A stretch of 11,797 nucleotides of DNA from Acidimicrobiia bacterium (GTDB lineage: Bacteria > Actinomycetota > Acidimicrobiia > Acidimicrobiales > AC-14). A model generated the notes under the pieces. It was not told the DNA's origin. It saw only the letters and a list, made by a program, of their open reading frames with translations, and did not search any database. Shown here one piece after another: positions 1 through 7,191 of this stretch. Both the position numbers and the translations under genes were made by a program. Numbering within the stretch: the first letter of the stretch is position 1; each line of letters starts with the position of its first letter. The stretch is from positions 1 through 11,797 of the forward strand of contig JAFAUA010000101.1 in NCBI GenBank assembly GCA_019243595.1, written 5' to 3'.

Positions 1-1395
1 GGAGCGCCGAGCCCGCCTCGAGGCACCCTCGACGTGTTCGTCACAGTTTGCGGCGAGCCGTCGGCAATGGTCGAGAAGACTCTCGTCGCCGCGCTGGCAA
101 TCGACTATCCGCACAAGACCTATCTCCTGAACGACTGCTTCATCGCCAAGCAGGAGAACGACCGGGAGATCAAGCAGCTGGCCGAGCGCCTGGGCGTGCC
201 GTGCTTCACCCGCCGCATCGGCGTCCGCAAGAAGGCGGGCAACCTCAACAACGGCCTGCGGCGGACCCACGGTGACTTCGTCGCCGTGATCGACGCCGAC
301 CACATTGCCGTCCCCCACTTCGCCGTTCACACGCTCGGCTACTTCGAGCAGGAAGACCTTGCGCTCGTGGCCACGCCGCAGCGCGTCGTGGACGGCACCA
401 TCGACCCGCTCAACAACCAGGAGCCGTTCTTCTACCGCTCGCTGATGCTCGCCAAGGACGCAAGCAACGCGACGTTCAGCTGCGGGAACGCCGTCATCTA
501 CCGGCGGTCGGCGCTCGAGTCGATCGGTGGGTTCTCGGAGTGGAACCTCGTGGAGGACGTGCACACGTCGTACCGCCTGCATCAACAGGGCTGGAGGACG
601 GCCTACCACCCGTACGCGATCACGACCGGGACATCGCCGACGACAGCCGCCGAGTACACGAAACAGCGACTTCGGTGGACCACCGACAACTTTCGGACGT
701 TCCTGTTCCAGAACCCTCTCTGGCGACGGGGCCTGAAGATCAGGCAGCGCCTGCACTACTTCCACACGACGGGGTTTCCAATCTTCAACTGTCTCCAGAT
801 CCTGTTCCTCATCTGCCCCGTCCTCTTCTTGATCTGGAGGGTGCCGGTGATGCGCTTCGTGGCGATGTCGGGCTACGGCATTCACACGCTGCCGTACATG
901 TGCGTCCTCGGTCTCGTGATGACCCTGTACGCGGGACGCGGGGCCGGCGTTCGAAACCTCGGCGCCGCCGTCGCATTCGCCCCGACGGGCGTCCTCGGGA
1001 TGCTGCAGGCTCTCACCGGGCGGCGGGTGCCGACGGGCGTGACCCGAAAGGACCGCGAGGCACGCTTCACGCCTGCGGCGATTCCGCAGTACTGCCTGTG
1101 GTTGATCGCGCTCCTCGGCGTCGTGTGGGCAGCTGTCGTGCGGCCACCTGGCGCGGTGGGGGCCGGCCTCTGGTGCGCGTGGTCGCTGTACGCGCTAACC
1201 CCGTTCGTCGCAGCCGTCACGCCGGACAAGCGGCGGACGCGTGTGGTCAGGAGAGGCACGCAGCTCGCCGTCGCCGGGCTCGCCGCGACCCTTTTCGTGC
1301 CGGCAGCGCTGCAGACGAACATCCGCCACGCGCCGGTCAGCACGACCGACCGACGGGCTCAGCCGGCGTCCTTCGAGCCCGACGCGCGCCGGTAA
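1..1395 (+). CDS. Family 2 glycosyltransferase, cellulose-synthase-like, membrane-embedded (5' end outside window)
   Basis: This is a processive-type GT2 enzyme that would polymerise a sugar from a nucleotide-sugar donor and export the polysaccharide; product and sugar are unknown. The frame is open from base 1 and residues before the GTG at 34 (ending L-D-V-F-V-T-V-C-G-E-P) already fit the family's first strand, so the gene starts upstream. Visible motifs: KAGNLN at bases 232-249, D-A-D-H at 292-303 (donor/metal site), E-D at 553-558 (catalytic base region), and Q-R-L-R-W at 664-678. A T-G-V-T-R-K stretch at 1033-1050 resembles the FxVTxK gating loop of BcsA, with the Phe replaced. Hydrophobic segments lie at about 760-950, 1080-1220 and 1260-1320. 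No PilZ domain follows, unlike BcsA. The last 37 bases overlap the convergent RDD gene. Family assignment is firm; the polymer is not predictable. Confidence 0.9.
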   Translation, partial: GAPSPPRGTLDVFVTVCGEPSAMVEKTLVAALAIDYPHKTYLLNDCFIAKQENDREIKQLAERLGVPCFTRRIGVRKKAGNLNNGLRRTHGDFVAVIDADHIAVPHFAVHTLGYFEQEDLALVATPQRVVDGTIDPLNNQEPFFYRSLMLAKDASNATFSCGNAVIYRRSALESIGGFSEWNLVEDVHTSYRLHQQGWRTAYHPYAITTGTSPTTAAEYTKQRLRWTTDNFRTFLFQNPLWRRGLKIRQRLHYFHTTGFPIFNCLQILFLICPVLFLIWRVPVMRFVAMSGYGIHTLPYMCVLGLVMTLYAGRGAGVRNLGAAVAFAPTGVLGMLQALTGRRVPTGVTRKDREARFTPAAIPQYCLWLIALLGVVWAAVVRPPGAVGAGLWCAWSLYALTPFVAAVTPDKRRTRVVRRGTQLAVAGLAATLFVPAALQTNIRHAPVSTTDRRAQPASFEPDARR

Positions 1396-2108
1396 GCAGC
1401 AGCCACCGATCCGAGGAACGCCTCGGCCGATACTCCTGGGGGCGGTAGCGGTTGGACGCGCTTGGCGACGCTCTCCGCCACCTGCGCCGCCAGCTTGGCC
1501 CGCACGGGAGGCGGGAGCGACGGGGCCCGAAGAAGGAAGGCGCGCACGACCCCGTAGTCGGACGGCCCGAGGCCGGCCAGATCGAGGCTTTCGACATACC
1601 CGTCGAGTCCGACCGGCGCCGCAAACGTCGTCGGTGTCGGGCGGCGCAGACCGGTGCGCTCGCGGAGGACGACGGTGCCAGCGGCGAGGTCGCCCAAGCG
1701 CTGGTTGTCTTTGGTGAGCAGGACGCAGATGACAGCGCACGCGCCGGACGAGAGGGCGAAGTCCACGATGCCGAGCGCAGCTCGGATGGCCGCGTGTCGG
1801 AAGCCGATCTGACCGCCTTCCTTGGTCACCACGCGCAGGCCCATCGCCATCTTGCCGACGGTGCGGCCTCGCCACAGCGTCTCCAGGGCAATCGGGTAGC
1901 CCCAGATGATCAGGAACAACAGCAGGAAGGTGATGGTGGTGCCGAGCCAGCCGACGGAGGCGTTCGAAGCGATGATCACCAGGATCAGGAAGAGGGCGCC
2001 CTGGATGGCCCAGTCGATCAACAACCCCAGGAAGCGCGATCCGATGCTGGCCGTCTCCAGATCGAGGGGCACGGCCTCGGGAATGACAACGGCCGGGCGG
2101 GCGTCCAT
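1359..2108 (-). CDS. RDD-family integral membrane protein with a C-terminal soluble extension
   Basis: A 249-residue protein whose first about 150 residues form an RDD domain: R25 and D32 in the first helix (SRFLGLLIDWAI) and the later Asp, D140, in NQRLGDLAAGTVV. Hydrophobic segments fall at about 27-49, 52-75 and 108-132. The typical GRTVGKMAMGLRVV loop follows the second. Residues 150-249 are polar and Pro/Ala-rich, with a predicted helical stretch near 185-215. The biochemical role of RDD proteins is mostly unknown; some have been linked to transport or ion tolerance. ATG at 2108 was chosen because the protein begins just before the conserved segment and upstream in-frame sequence lacks family resemblance. 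No Shine-Dalgarno is visible, but a TACCGT hexamer ends 6 bases before the ATG, which fits a leaderless mRNA. It is divergent from the SpoIIM gene and overlaps the glycosyltransferase at its 3' end. Confidence 0.88.
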   Translation of the reverse strand: MDARPAVVIPEAVPLDLETASIGSRFLGLLIDWAIQGALFLILVIIASNASVGWLGTTITFLLLFLIIWGYPIALETLWRGRTVGKMAMGLRVVTKEGGQIGFRHAAIRAALGIVDFALSSGACAVICVLLTKDNQRLGDLAAGTVVLRERTGLRRPTPTTFAAPVGLDGYVESLDLAGLGPSDYGVVRAFLLRAPSLPPPVRAKLAAQVAESVAKRVQPLPPPGVSAEAFLGSVAAAYRRASGSKDAG

Positions 2109-2135
2109 GTCGTTACGGTAGAGGCCGGCACGCGC
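2109..2135. promoter_or_regulatory. 27-bp divergent intergenic region with two candidate overlapping -10 elements
   Basis: Only 27 bp separate the RDD start (2108, minus) from the SpoIIM start (2136, plus). On the minus strand TACCGT (2115-2120) fits a TANNNT -10 hexamer and would place the transcript start about at the RDD ATG, giving a leaderless message. On the plus strand TACGGT (2114-2119) also fits TANNNT and would give a leader of about 10 bases for SpoIIM. Convincing -35 boxes at the right spacing were not found; a TGACA (2084-2088) lies too far upstream of the plus -10. This is inference from weak motifs. Confidence 0.35.
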
Positions 2136-3119
2136 ATGGATGTCGACACCTTCCTCACTACAAACCAGTCGTCGTGGGACCGGCTGTCGTCGCTGGTGGG
2201 ACGCGCCGGACGGCGGGTCCACCGCCTGTCGCCTTCCGAGCTCGAGGAGCTCGTCTCGCTGTACGAGCGGACGGCCACCCAGCTTTCCTACGCACGGACG
2301 ACCTATCGCGACCCGGCCCTGACCGCGACGTTGAGCAGTCTGGTCGCGCGCGCGGGCGCCGTCGTCTACGGCAGTCGGCCGCGCACACTGCGGGCGCTCG
2401 GTCAGTTCTTCGCCGTCACCTTTCCGGCGGCCGTCTGGTACAGCCGGCGGTTCGTCCTTGCCAGCGCGGCACTGCTGCTGGTGCCGGCGTTCGTCGTGGG
2501 GCTGTGGATCGCCAACTCGCCGCGCGCCGTCGAAGCGACGGGTCCCAAGGCCGTCCGCGAGGCGTACGTCAATCAGGACTTCGAGCAGTACTACCGGTCT
2601 GCACCAGCGTCGGAGTTCGCGTCACACGTGTTCACGAACAACGTGCAGGTCTCGATCTACGCCTTCGCGGCCGGCATCGCCTTCTGCCTGCCCACCGCGT
2701 TCATCCTCATGTTCAACGGGGCGGGCGTTGGTGTCGCCGGAGGCCTGTTCGCTTCGGTCGGCCAGCAGGGCAAATTCTGGGGCCTGATCCTCCCCCACGG
2801 GCTGCTCGAGCTGTCCGCCGTCATCATCGCCGGCGGCGCCGGGCTGCGGCTCGGGTGGACGCTGATCGACCCCGGCGACCGCACGCGACGAGACGCCCTC
2901 GCCGACGAGGGCCGCCGGGCCCTGGCCATCGTCGCCGGTCTGGTCGTCGTCTTCCTCGCCGCGGGGACCATCGAAGGGTTCGTCACCGGCTCCTCCCTGC
3001 CGACATGGGCGCGGGTCGGCATCGGCGCCCTCGGCGAGACCGTGCTGCTGTCGTGGCTCGTTCTCCGCGGCCGCGCCGCCGCCGCCAGAGGCCTGACCGG
3101 CGCCCTCGGCGAGACCTGA
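2136..3119 (+). CDS. SpoIIM / DUF95 family membrane protein
   Basis: A 327-residue membrane protein of the stage II sporulation protein M (DUF95) family. Diagnostic features are the N-N pair in FTNNVQVSIYAF (residues 166-177), the G-rich helix at about 194-208, and the signature P220-H221-G222-L-L-E225-L followed by AGGAGLRLG. About 100 soluble residues (1-104) precede the first membrane helix at about 106-126. Others lie at about 171-192, 195-215, 222-242 and 265-285, with a last one near 295-312. Outside spore formers the family's function is unknown; it recurs beside RDD, MoxR and DUF58 genes, as here. The ATG at 2136 begins the family-like sequence. The frame stays open for about 680 bases upstream, but that part is antisense to RDD and has no resemblance to the family. 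The gene converges on DUF58. Confidence 0.9.
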   Translation: MDVDTFLTTNQSSWDRLSSLVGRAGRRVHRLSPSELEELVSLYERTATQLSYARTTYRDPALTATLSSLVARAGAVVYGSRPRTLRALGQFFAVTFPAAVWYSRRFVLASAALLLVPAFVVGLWIANSPRAVEATGPKAVREAYVNQDFEQYYRSAPASEFASHVFTNNVQVSIYAFAAGIAFCLPTAFILMFNGAGVGVAGGLFASVGQQGKFWGLILPHGLLELSAVIIAGGAGLRLGWTLIDPGDRTRRDALADEGRRALAIVAGLVVVFLAAGTIEGFVTGSSLPTWARVGIGALGETVLLSWLVLRGRAAAARGLTGALGET

Positions 3120-3209
3120 TAACGGCAAACCTCTCCAAGTCTCGAAATCGCGCGCTCGAACCGGCAGAAACCGAACAATCTGACGGACCTGGAGAGGTTT
3201 TGGCGGTTA
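3120..3209. repeat. Imperfect inverted repeat filling the SpoIIM/DUF58 convergent gap; possible bidirectional terminator
   Basis: Left arm 3120-3141 and right arm 3186-3209 are inverted copies sharing about 20 of 22-24 positions, with a perfect 11-bp core (AAACCTCTCCA at 3127-3137, complement at 3190-3200). The spacer is 44 bases. Each arm starts with TAAC directly at a gene end; the right arm supplies the TAA stop of DUF58. In RNA of either sense the core stem is followed by three or four U residues. It could therefore be a large-loop bidirectional terminator, although the loop is long for an intrinsic terminator. The outer ends carry TA dinucleotides, so a small TA-flanked mobile repeat is an alternative. 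No coding potential is seen inside. Confidence 0.6.
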
Positions 3210-4514
3210 CAGGCGGCCGGTGGCCTTGAGGTGGAGATAAGCGTCGGCCAGTTGGGGGGCGAGGCGGCCGGGTGGGGCGTCGATGACGGTGGCGCCCAGG
3301 CCGCGGAGGCGGGCGACGGTGCGCCGGCGGGCCTCGAGGGCCTCGATGGCGGCGGCTGTGCGGTACGCCTCGCCGGCATTCGCCGGCACGGCCGCCGCCC
3401 ACTCGTCGACCTGTGGGTCGCGGATGCCGGCGATGACGGCGAGGTGGTCGCGCGCGACGAGCGGGAGTGCGGGAAGCAATGACTCCTCGACGGGCGCCTC
3501 GCTCAAGTCGGTGAGCAGCACGAGCAGGGCTCGGCGGCGGAAGCGGGCCAGCGTGTGGGTGAACGCACCGCGGTAGTTGCTCTCCACCAACCGAGGTTCG
3601 AGTGTGTACATGGCCTCGGTGACGCGGCCCAGCTGGCCGCGGGCGTGTCCGGGCCCGACGACAGCGCGCACACTCTCGTCAAACGCCACCAGACCGGCGC
3701 GGTCGCCGAGGCGGGTCGCGACCGCCGTCAGCATCATCACTGCGTCCAGCGCGTGATCGAGCCGCGGCACGCCGTCGACTTGGCCGGCCATCGTGCGTCC
3801 CGCGTCGAGCAGTAGCAGCACGGTCTGGTTGCGCTCGGCGCGATAGGTGCGGACGATCACCTTCGTCGTGCGGGCTGTCGCGGCCCAGTCGATGCGCCGG
3901 CTCTCGTCGTCGACGCCGTATTCGCGCAGTGCGTCGAACTCGGTTCCGCCCCCCTGGCCGCGTGCGGAGCGCAGCCCGACCTCGAGGATGCGCGCGCGGT
4001 CGATGCGCAGCTCGGCCTCCTGGCGCGACTTGAACGGCGGGTACACGCGCAGGACGCCGGGCAGCTGCCGCCGTCGCTGGCGGGCGCCCAGTCCGAGTGG
4101 TCCCTCGACGCGCACGGTCAGCTCGGTCGGCGTGAACCGTCCGCGTCGAGAAGGGCGCAGACCGGTGGTGGCCGTCACGCGCCCGTTCGCAGGCAACGAC
4201 AGCCGGGCGCGGCGGGTTGTCGGGTGTAGCGAGGGTGCCAGTTCGTCGGCGATCCACACTGTGAGGCGCCGGGTCGAGGGATTCCGCACACGCCACGCGA
4301 CCTCGCCCTCGCCGTCGAGCGGGAGGACGCCCGGCAGCTCGCGTTCGACGTCGACCCGGCCCGGCGCGGGCGCCGAAAAGGCGTCGCCCACGGCGACCCC
4401 CAGGAGCACGAGCTCGACGACGAGGATTGTCCACCCCGCGGCCACTGGCGACAGCAGGACGACGATGGCCGCGACCGCCGCCACCGCCGCCAGCCGTCGA
4501 GTCGGGACGGGCAC
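3207..4514 (-). CDS. DUF58 / VWA-like protein, MoxR partner
   Basis: A 435-residue protein with two N-terminal membrane helices (about 8-26 and 28-44), a beta-rich extracytoplasmic-type region (50-165), then the DUF58 core. The family signature is clear at residues 191-215: TEFDALREYGVDDESRRIDW followed by AATAR. A VWA-like fold follows, beginning LLLLDAGRTM (D237) and continuing to LLTDLSE (D336). The metal-site motif, normally DxSxS, reads D-A-G-R-T, so the first Ser is missing. DUF58 proteins are encoded next to MoxR ATPases in many phyla and are presumed to be their membrane-linked adaptors or substrates. The GTG at 4514 lies 10 bp after the MoxR stop, with no clear Shine-Dalgarno, so translational coupling is likely. 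It is the last gene of the six-gene run, and its stop lies in the inverted repeat. Confidence 0.9.
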   Translation of the reverse strand: MPVPTRRLAAVAAVAAIVVLLSPVAAGWTILVVELVLLGVAVGDAFSAPAPGRVDVERELPGVLPLDGEGEVAWRVRNPSTRRLTVWIADELAPSLHPTTRRARLSLPANGRVTATTGLRPSRRGRFTPTELTVRVEGPLGLGARQRRRQLPGVLRVYPPFKSRQEAELRIDRARILEVGLRSARGQGGGTEFDALREYGVDDESRRIDWAATARTTKVIVRTYRAERNQTVLLLLDAGRTMAGQVDGVPRLDHALDAVMMLTAVATRLGDRAGLVAFDESVRAVVGPGHARGQLGRVTEAMYTLEPRLVESNYRGAFTHTLARFRRRALLVLLTDLSEAPVEESLLPALPLVARDHLAVIAGIRDPQVDEWAAAVPANAGEAYRTAAAIEALEARRRTVARLRGLGATVIDAPPGRLAPQLADAYLHLKATGRL

Positions 4515-4524
4515 GGCGCGCGAA

Positions 4525-5475
4525 CTACCGCGGCACCGGCACGGACGCCAGCACGCCCTTGAGGACGCCGTCGGGCGTGCCGCCCTCGAGCTCGACGTCG
4601 GGCCGGAGCTCGATGCGGTGGCGGAGCGTCGGCAGCGCGACCGCCTTCACCTCGTCCGGTGTCACGAAGGGCTTGCCCGCCAGCCACGCCCACGCTTTGG
4701 CCGTCCACAGCAGCATCGTCGCTCCACGCGGCGAGGCGCCCAGCGACACCGACGGCGATACCCGGGTGGCGCGCACGATGGCGACGATGTACTCGCGGAC
4801 GCGGTCGTCGACGGTCACCGCCCCCACTTCCGAGCGCGCCGCAGCCAGGTCCGCGGCGCCGGCGACGGCGCGGACGCCGATCGACGCCAGGTCGTGGGGG
4901 TCGAGCCCGGCGTCGTGCCGTCCGAGGATGGCGGCCTCCTCCTCGGCCGACGGGTAGTCGACCAGGACCTTGAGCAGGAAGCGGTCGAGCTGCGCCTCCG
5001 GCAGTGGGTACGTGCCCTCGTACTCGACGGGGTTCTGGGTGGCCACGACGAGGAAGGGCTTGGGGAGCGGCCTGGGCTCGCCCTCCACCGAGACCTGCCG
5101 CTCCTCCATCGCCTCGAGGAGGGCGGCCTGCGTCTTCGGCGGCGTGCGGTTGACCTCGTCGGCGAGCAGCAGGTTGGTGAACACCGGCCCCGGCCGGAAC
5201 CGGAACTCTTGGCGCTCGTAGATGAGCTGCCCGACGACATCGGACGGCATCAGGTCTGGTGTGAACTGGAGACGCTTGAAGTCGAGCTCCAACGAGGCGG
5301 CCAGTGCTTTGGCGAGCAACGTCTTGGCGACACCGGGCACGCCCTCCAACAACACGTGGCCGCGCACGAGAAGGGCGACGACGAGCGCCGTCACCACTCG
5401 CTCCTGTCCGACAACGGCCTTCGCCACCTCGTCGCGCACGCGCAGGACCGCGTCCCGCGGACCGTCAGACGGCAT
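4525..5475 (-). CDS. moxR: MoxR-family AAA+ ATPase
   Basis: A 316-residue AAA+ ATPase of normal MoxR length. Visible elements: conserved VVGQ (21-24), Walker A GVPGVAKT (45-52) with the MoxR-type Ala, Walker B LLLADE (102-107) and N109-R110. Sensor 1 is ATQNP (145-149), the arginine-finger region LDRF contains R165, and sensor 2 is ASPRG (247-251) in the lid domain. All catalytic residues are present, so it should hydrolyse ATP, probably as a ring. MoxR proteins are proposed chaperones that mature or insert cofactors into partner complexes, often through VWA or DUF58 proteins. A strong GGGAGGT (minus strand, 5481-5487) sits 5 bases before the ATG, the best ribosome site in the run. The start overlaps the DUF4350 stop by 11 bp, and DUF58 follows after 10 bp. 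From memory it corresponds in position to moxR2 of M. tuberculosis. Confidence 0.95.
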   Translation of the reverse strand: MPSDGPRDAVLRVRDEVAKAVVGQERVVTALVVALLVRGHVLLEGVPGVAKTLLAKALAASLELDFKRLQFTPDLMPSDVVGQLIYERQEFRFRPGPVFTNLLLADEVNRTPPKTQAALLEAMEERQVSVEGEPRPLPKPFLVVATQNPVEYEGTYPLPEAQLDRFLLKVLVDYPSAEEEAAILGRHDAGLDPHDLASIGVRAVAGAADLAAARSEVGAVTVDDRVREYIVAIVRATRVSPSVSLGASPRGATMLLWTAKAWAWLAGKPFVTPDEVKAVALPTLRHRIELRPDVELEGGTPDGVLKGVLASVPVPR

Positions 5476-6562
5476 CGCGCACCTCCCTGATCAACGCCTC
5501 GGCCTCCTGGGCCGCGGCAACCAACGCCCGGTCGTCGGCGGGTTCGGGACCGGCCAACGCAGCGGCGATGTCGTCCGCCGATCGGGTGGTGCGGGCGGCG
5601 GCAGCATCGGCGACAGTCCGGACCGACGCGTCCGGCGGCAGGCCGAGGCGCTGAGCGATCGCCCGCCGGGCGCCATCCCGCAAGACCTCGACCGCCCTGC
5701 CGCGTGCGTGGCCCCGCTGCAGCAGGCGGCCGACGGCGGCGACCAGCTCGGAGCCCGCGATCTGAACCGGCTTCGGCTCGAGCACGGGCCGGCCGAGGCG
5801 CCGGGACCGCCAGAGTGCGTAGAGAACGAAGGCGATCGCCAGCTGCACGAGCGCCAGCTTGATGTTGGGCGACACCAGGTCGCCGAGCGTCTTGTGTCCT
5901 CCACCCGGCACCGGCAGCGGTAGCACTTGCACGCGGGCACTCGGCGTCGGAGCCAGCAGGGTGACAGCGAGGAGTCCGTTGTCGGCATCGCCCAGTGACT
6001 CGTTCGTGAACGGTCCGGCGTCGCCGAGGACAACGAGGGTGCCGCGGCCTTCGGGCTGGGTGACGAGCCACGCGTCGGCGCCGCTCGTGAAGCAGCCCGT
6101 CGCCGGCGGGCGCACCCGCAGGAGGTTCGCCGCCGGCACCACGACGTGGCCGACCTGACGGAGGGCCGCGACGTCGCAGTGCCGGTCGAGGTCGCGCTGC
6201 ACGGCTCCGAGGATGCTCGGCCGGGCGGCGCGGAAGGGGTTCAGCGGTGAGTCGGGGTCGGCGACGACGAGGGTGCCGCCCGCGTCGGTCCACGCCGAGA
6301 TGGCCCGCCGCTGGGCGTCGGACATGCCGTCAACGAGCACGAGCAACGCCGTCGTGCGCGGCGTGGGTGCGCTGTCGTCGACCGTGACGTCGACGTCGAG
6401 GGCGCGCAGTGAGTCGACCAGCGCCTTGGTACCGCCGGTGCTCGTCGACGTCGGGTCGTAGGACCGCCCCGTGTCGTTGCCGCCTCCGCCAGCGATGGCG
6501 ACGGCGAGGACGATTCCGGCGGCAATGACCATCCACGGCAGCCAGCGGCGAGTGCGGGTCAT
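5465..6562 (-). CDS. DUF4350 membrane protein
   Basis: A 365-residue protein. A single N-terminal hydrophobic segment (about 8-26, WLPWMVIAAGIVLAVAIAGG) leads into the DUF4350 domain. Its early part is SYDPTSTSTGGTKAL (34-48), then LVLVDG (74-79), a strand-turn LVVADP (98-103), and the diagnostic LVVLGDAGPFTNESLGDADN near 176-195. The domain resembles a class I glutamine-amidotransferase/ThuA-like Rossmann fold used for sensing or binding. I see no catalytic Cys nucleophile in the expected turn. A second membrane helix (about 235-251) is followed by a basic patch and a helical cytoplasmic C-terminus. The ATG at 6562 overlaps the DUF4129 stop as ATGA, implying coupled translation. The 3' end overlaps MoxR by 11 bp. 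Function is unknown; the constant linkage to MoxR and DUF58 suggests a membrane subunit of the same assembly. Confidence 0.87.
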   Translation of the reverse strand: MTRTRRWLPWMVIAAGIVLAVAIAGGGGNDTGRSYDPTSTSTGGTKALVDSLRALDVDVTVDDSAPTPRTTALLVLVDGMSDAQRRAISAWTDAGGTLVVADPDSPLNPFRAARPSILGAVQRDLDRHCDVAALRQVGHVVVPAANLLRVRPPATGCFTSGADAWLVTQPEGRGTLVVLGDAGPFTNESLGDADNGLLAVTLLAPTPSARVQVLPLPVPGGGHKTLGDLVSPNIKLALVQLAIAFVLYALWRSRRLGRPVLEPKPVQIAGSELVAAVGRLLQRGHARGRAVEVLRDGARRAIAQRLGLPPDASVRTVADAAAARTTRSADDIAAALAGPEPADDRALVAAAQEAEALIREVRDAV

Positions 6563-7191
6563 GTGGCTGCCGTCAGGACGCGGTCGGCCAGATCGCGCAG
6601 GTGGGCGGCATCGGCTTCGCCCGTCGGCCGCCGGCCGTACCAGGCACCCTCGAACAGTTCGGTGACGCCGGCGAACGACGGCGACGCCGCCGGCAGGGCG
6701 TCGCCAAGCTCGGCCCGGTACTCGCCGGCCGTGCGCCCGGGCACTTCGTTGAGCAGACCGCGCCGAGCCAGGTCGGCGACCAGGCCGCGGTACCGGGCGC
6801 GGACGGCCTGCCGCCACTCCCCCGCGCGCTCGTGCGCCTCCGCCTCGGCGAGCCAGTCGGCGGCGGGCCGCAGGCGGACGCCGGACACGGCGACGCCGTG
6901 CCCTGTGTCTCGGGACACCCCGCCGGCGATCCTCCACACGATCAGGGCGACCAGACCGAAGATGACGAGCAGGGCGATCCACGCGCCGACGCCGGCGCCG
7001 ACGACGCCCGACAGCACACGGGCCAGCCAGTCGAGGACGTCGTGCTGGATGCGCTCGAGCCAGGACGGGCCGGGATAGCGGTACTCGGGTCGGGCCAGCA
7101 CGTCGTGCACGGTCCGCGTCACGTCATGGGACCGCCGGGTCGGCTGGGGGAGGTCAGCAAAGGCAGCGAGCGCGCCCGGCGGCAGCCTCAC
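6559..7191 (-). CDS. DUF4129 domain protein, one membrane helix
   Basis: A 210-residue protein. The N-terminus holds VHDVLARPEYRYPGPSWLER (28-47), typical of actinobacterial members. One membrane helix follows at about 66-88, then the cytoplasmic DUF4129 domain: RARYRGLVADLARRGLL (131-147), the PGRTAGEY core (151-158) and FEGAWYGRRP (180-189). In other bacteria DUF4129 is fused to transglutaminase-like proteins; here it is stand-alone and short. The frame remains open far upstream, but this overlaps the preceding membrane-protein gene. The GTG at 7191 forms a GTGA overlap with that gene's stop and immediately precedes family-like sequence, so I chose it. The function is unknown. It probably anchors or senses within the MoxR-linked membrane complex. 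Confidence 0.85.
   Translation of the reverse strand: MRLPPGALAAFADLPQPTRRSHDVTRTVHDVLARPEYRYPGPSWLERIQHDVLDWLARVLSGVVGAGVGAWIALLVIFGLVALIVWRIAGGVSRDTGHGVAVSGVRLRPAADWLAEAEAHERAGEWRQAVRARYRGLVADLARRGLLNEVPGRTAGEYRAELGDALPAASPSFAGVTELFEGAWYGRRPTGEADAAHLRDLADRVLTAAT

Noticed and set aside
1452..2135. Upstream in-frame extension of the SpoIIM gene
   Set aside because: It lies antisense to the RDD coding region and has charged low-complexity content unlike SpoIIM; the family sequence begins at the ATG at 2136.
4427..4435. TTGTCCACC, one mismatch from an actinobacterial DnaA box
   Set aside because: It lies inside the DUF58 coding sequence, is imperfect, and has no companion boxes.
3847..5490. 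547-codon plus-strand open frame
   Set aside because: Antisense to DUF58 and MoxR, whose catalytic motifs are unmistakable; low-complexity Arg/Ser-rich product with no family resemblance.
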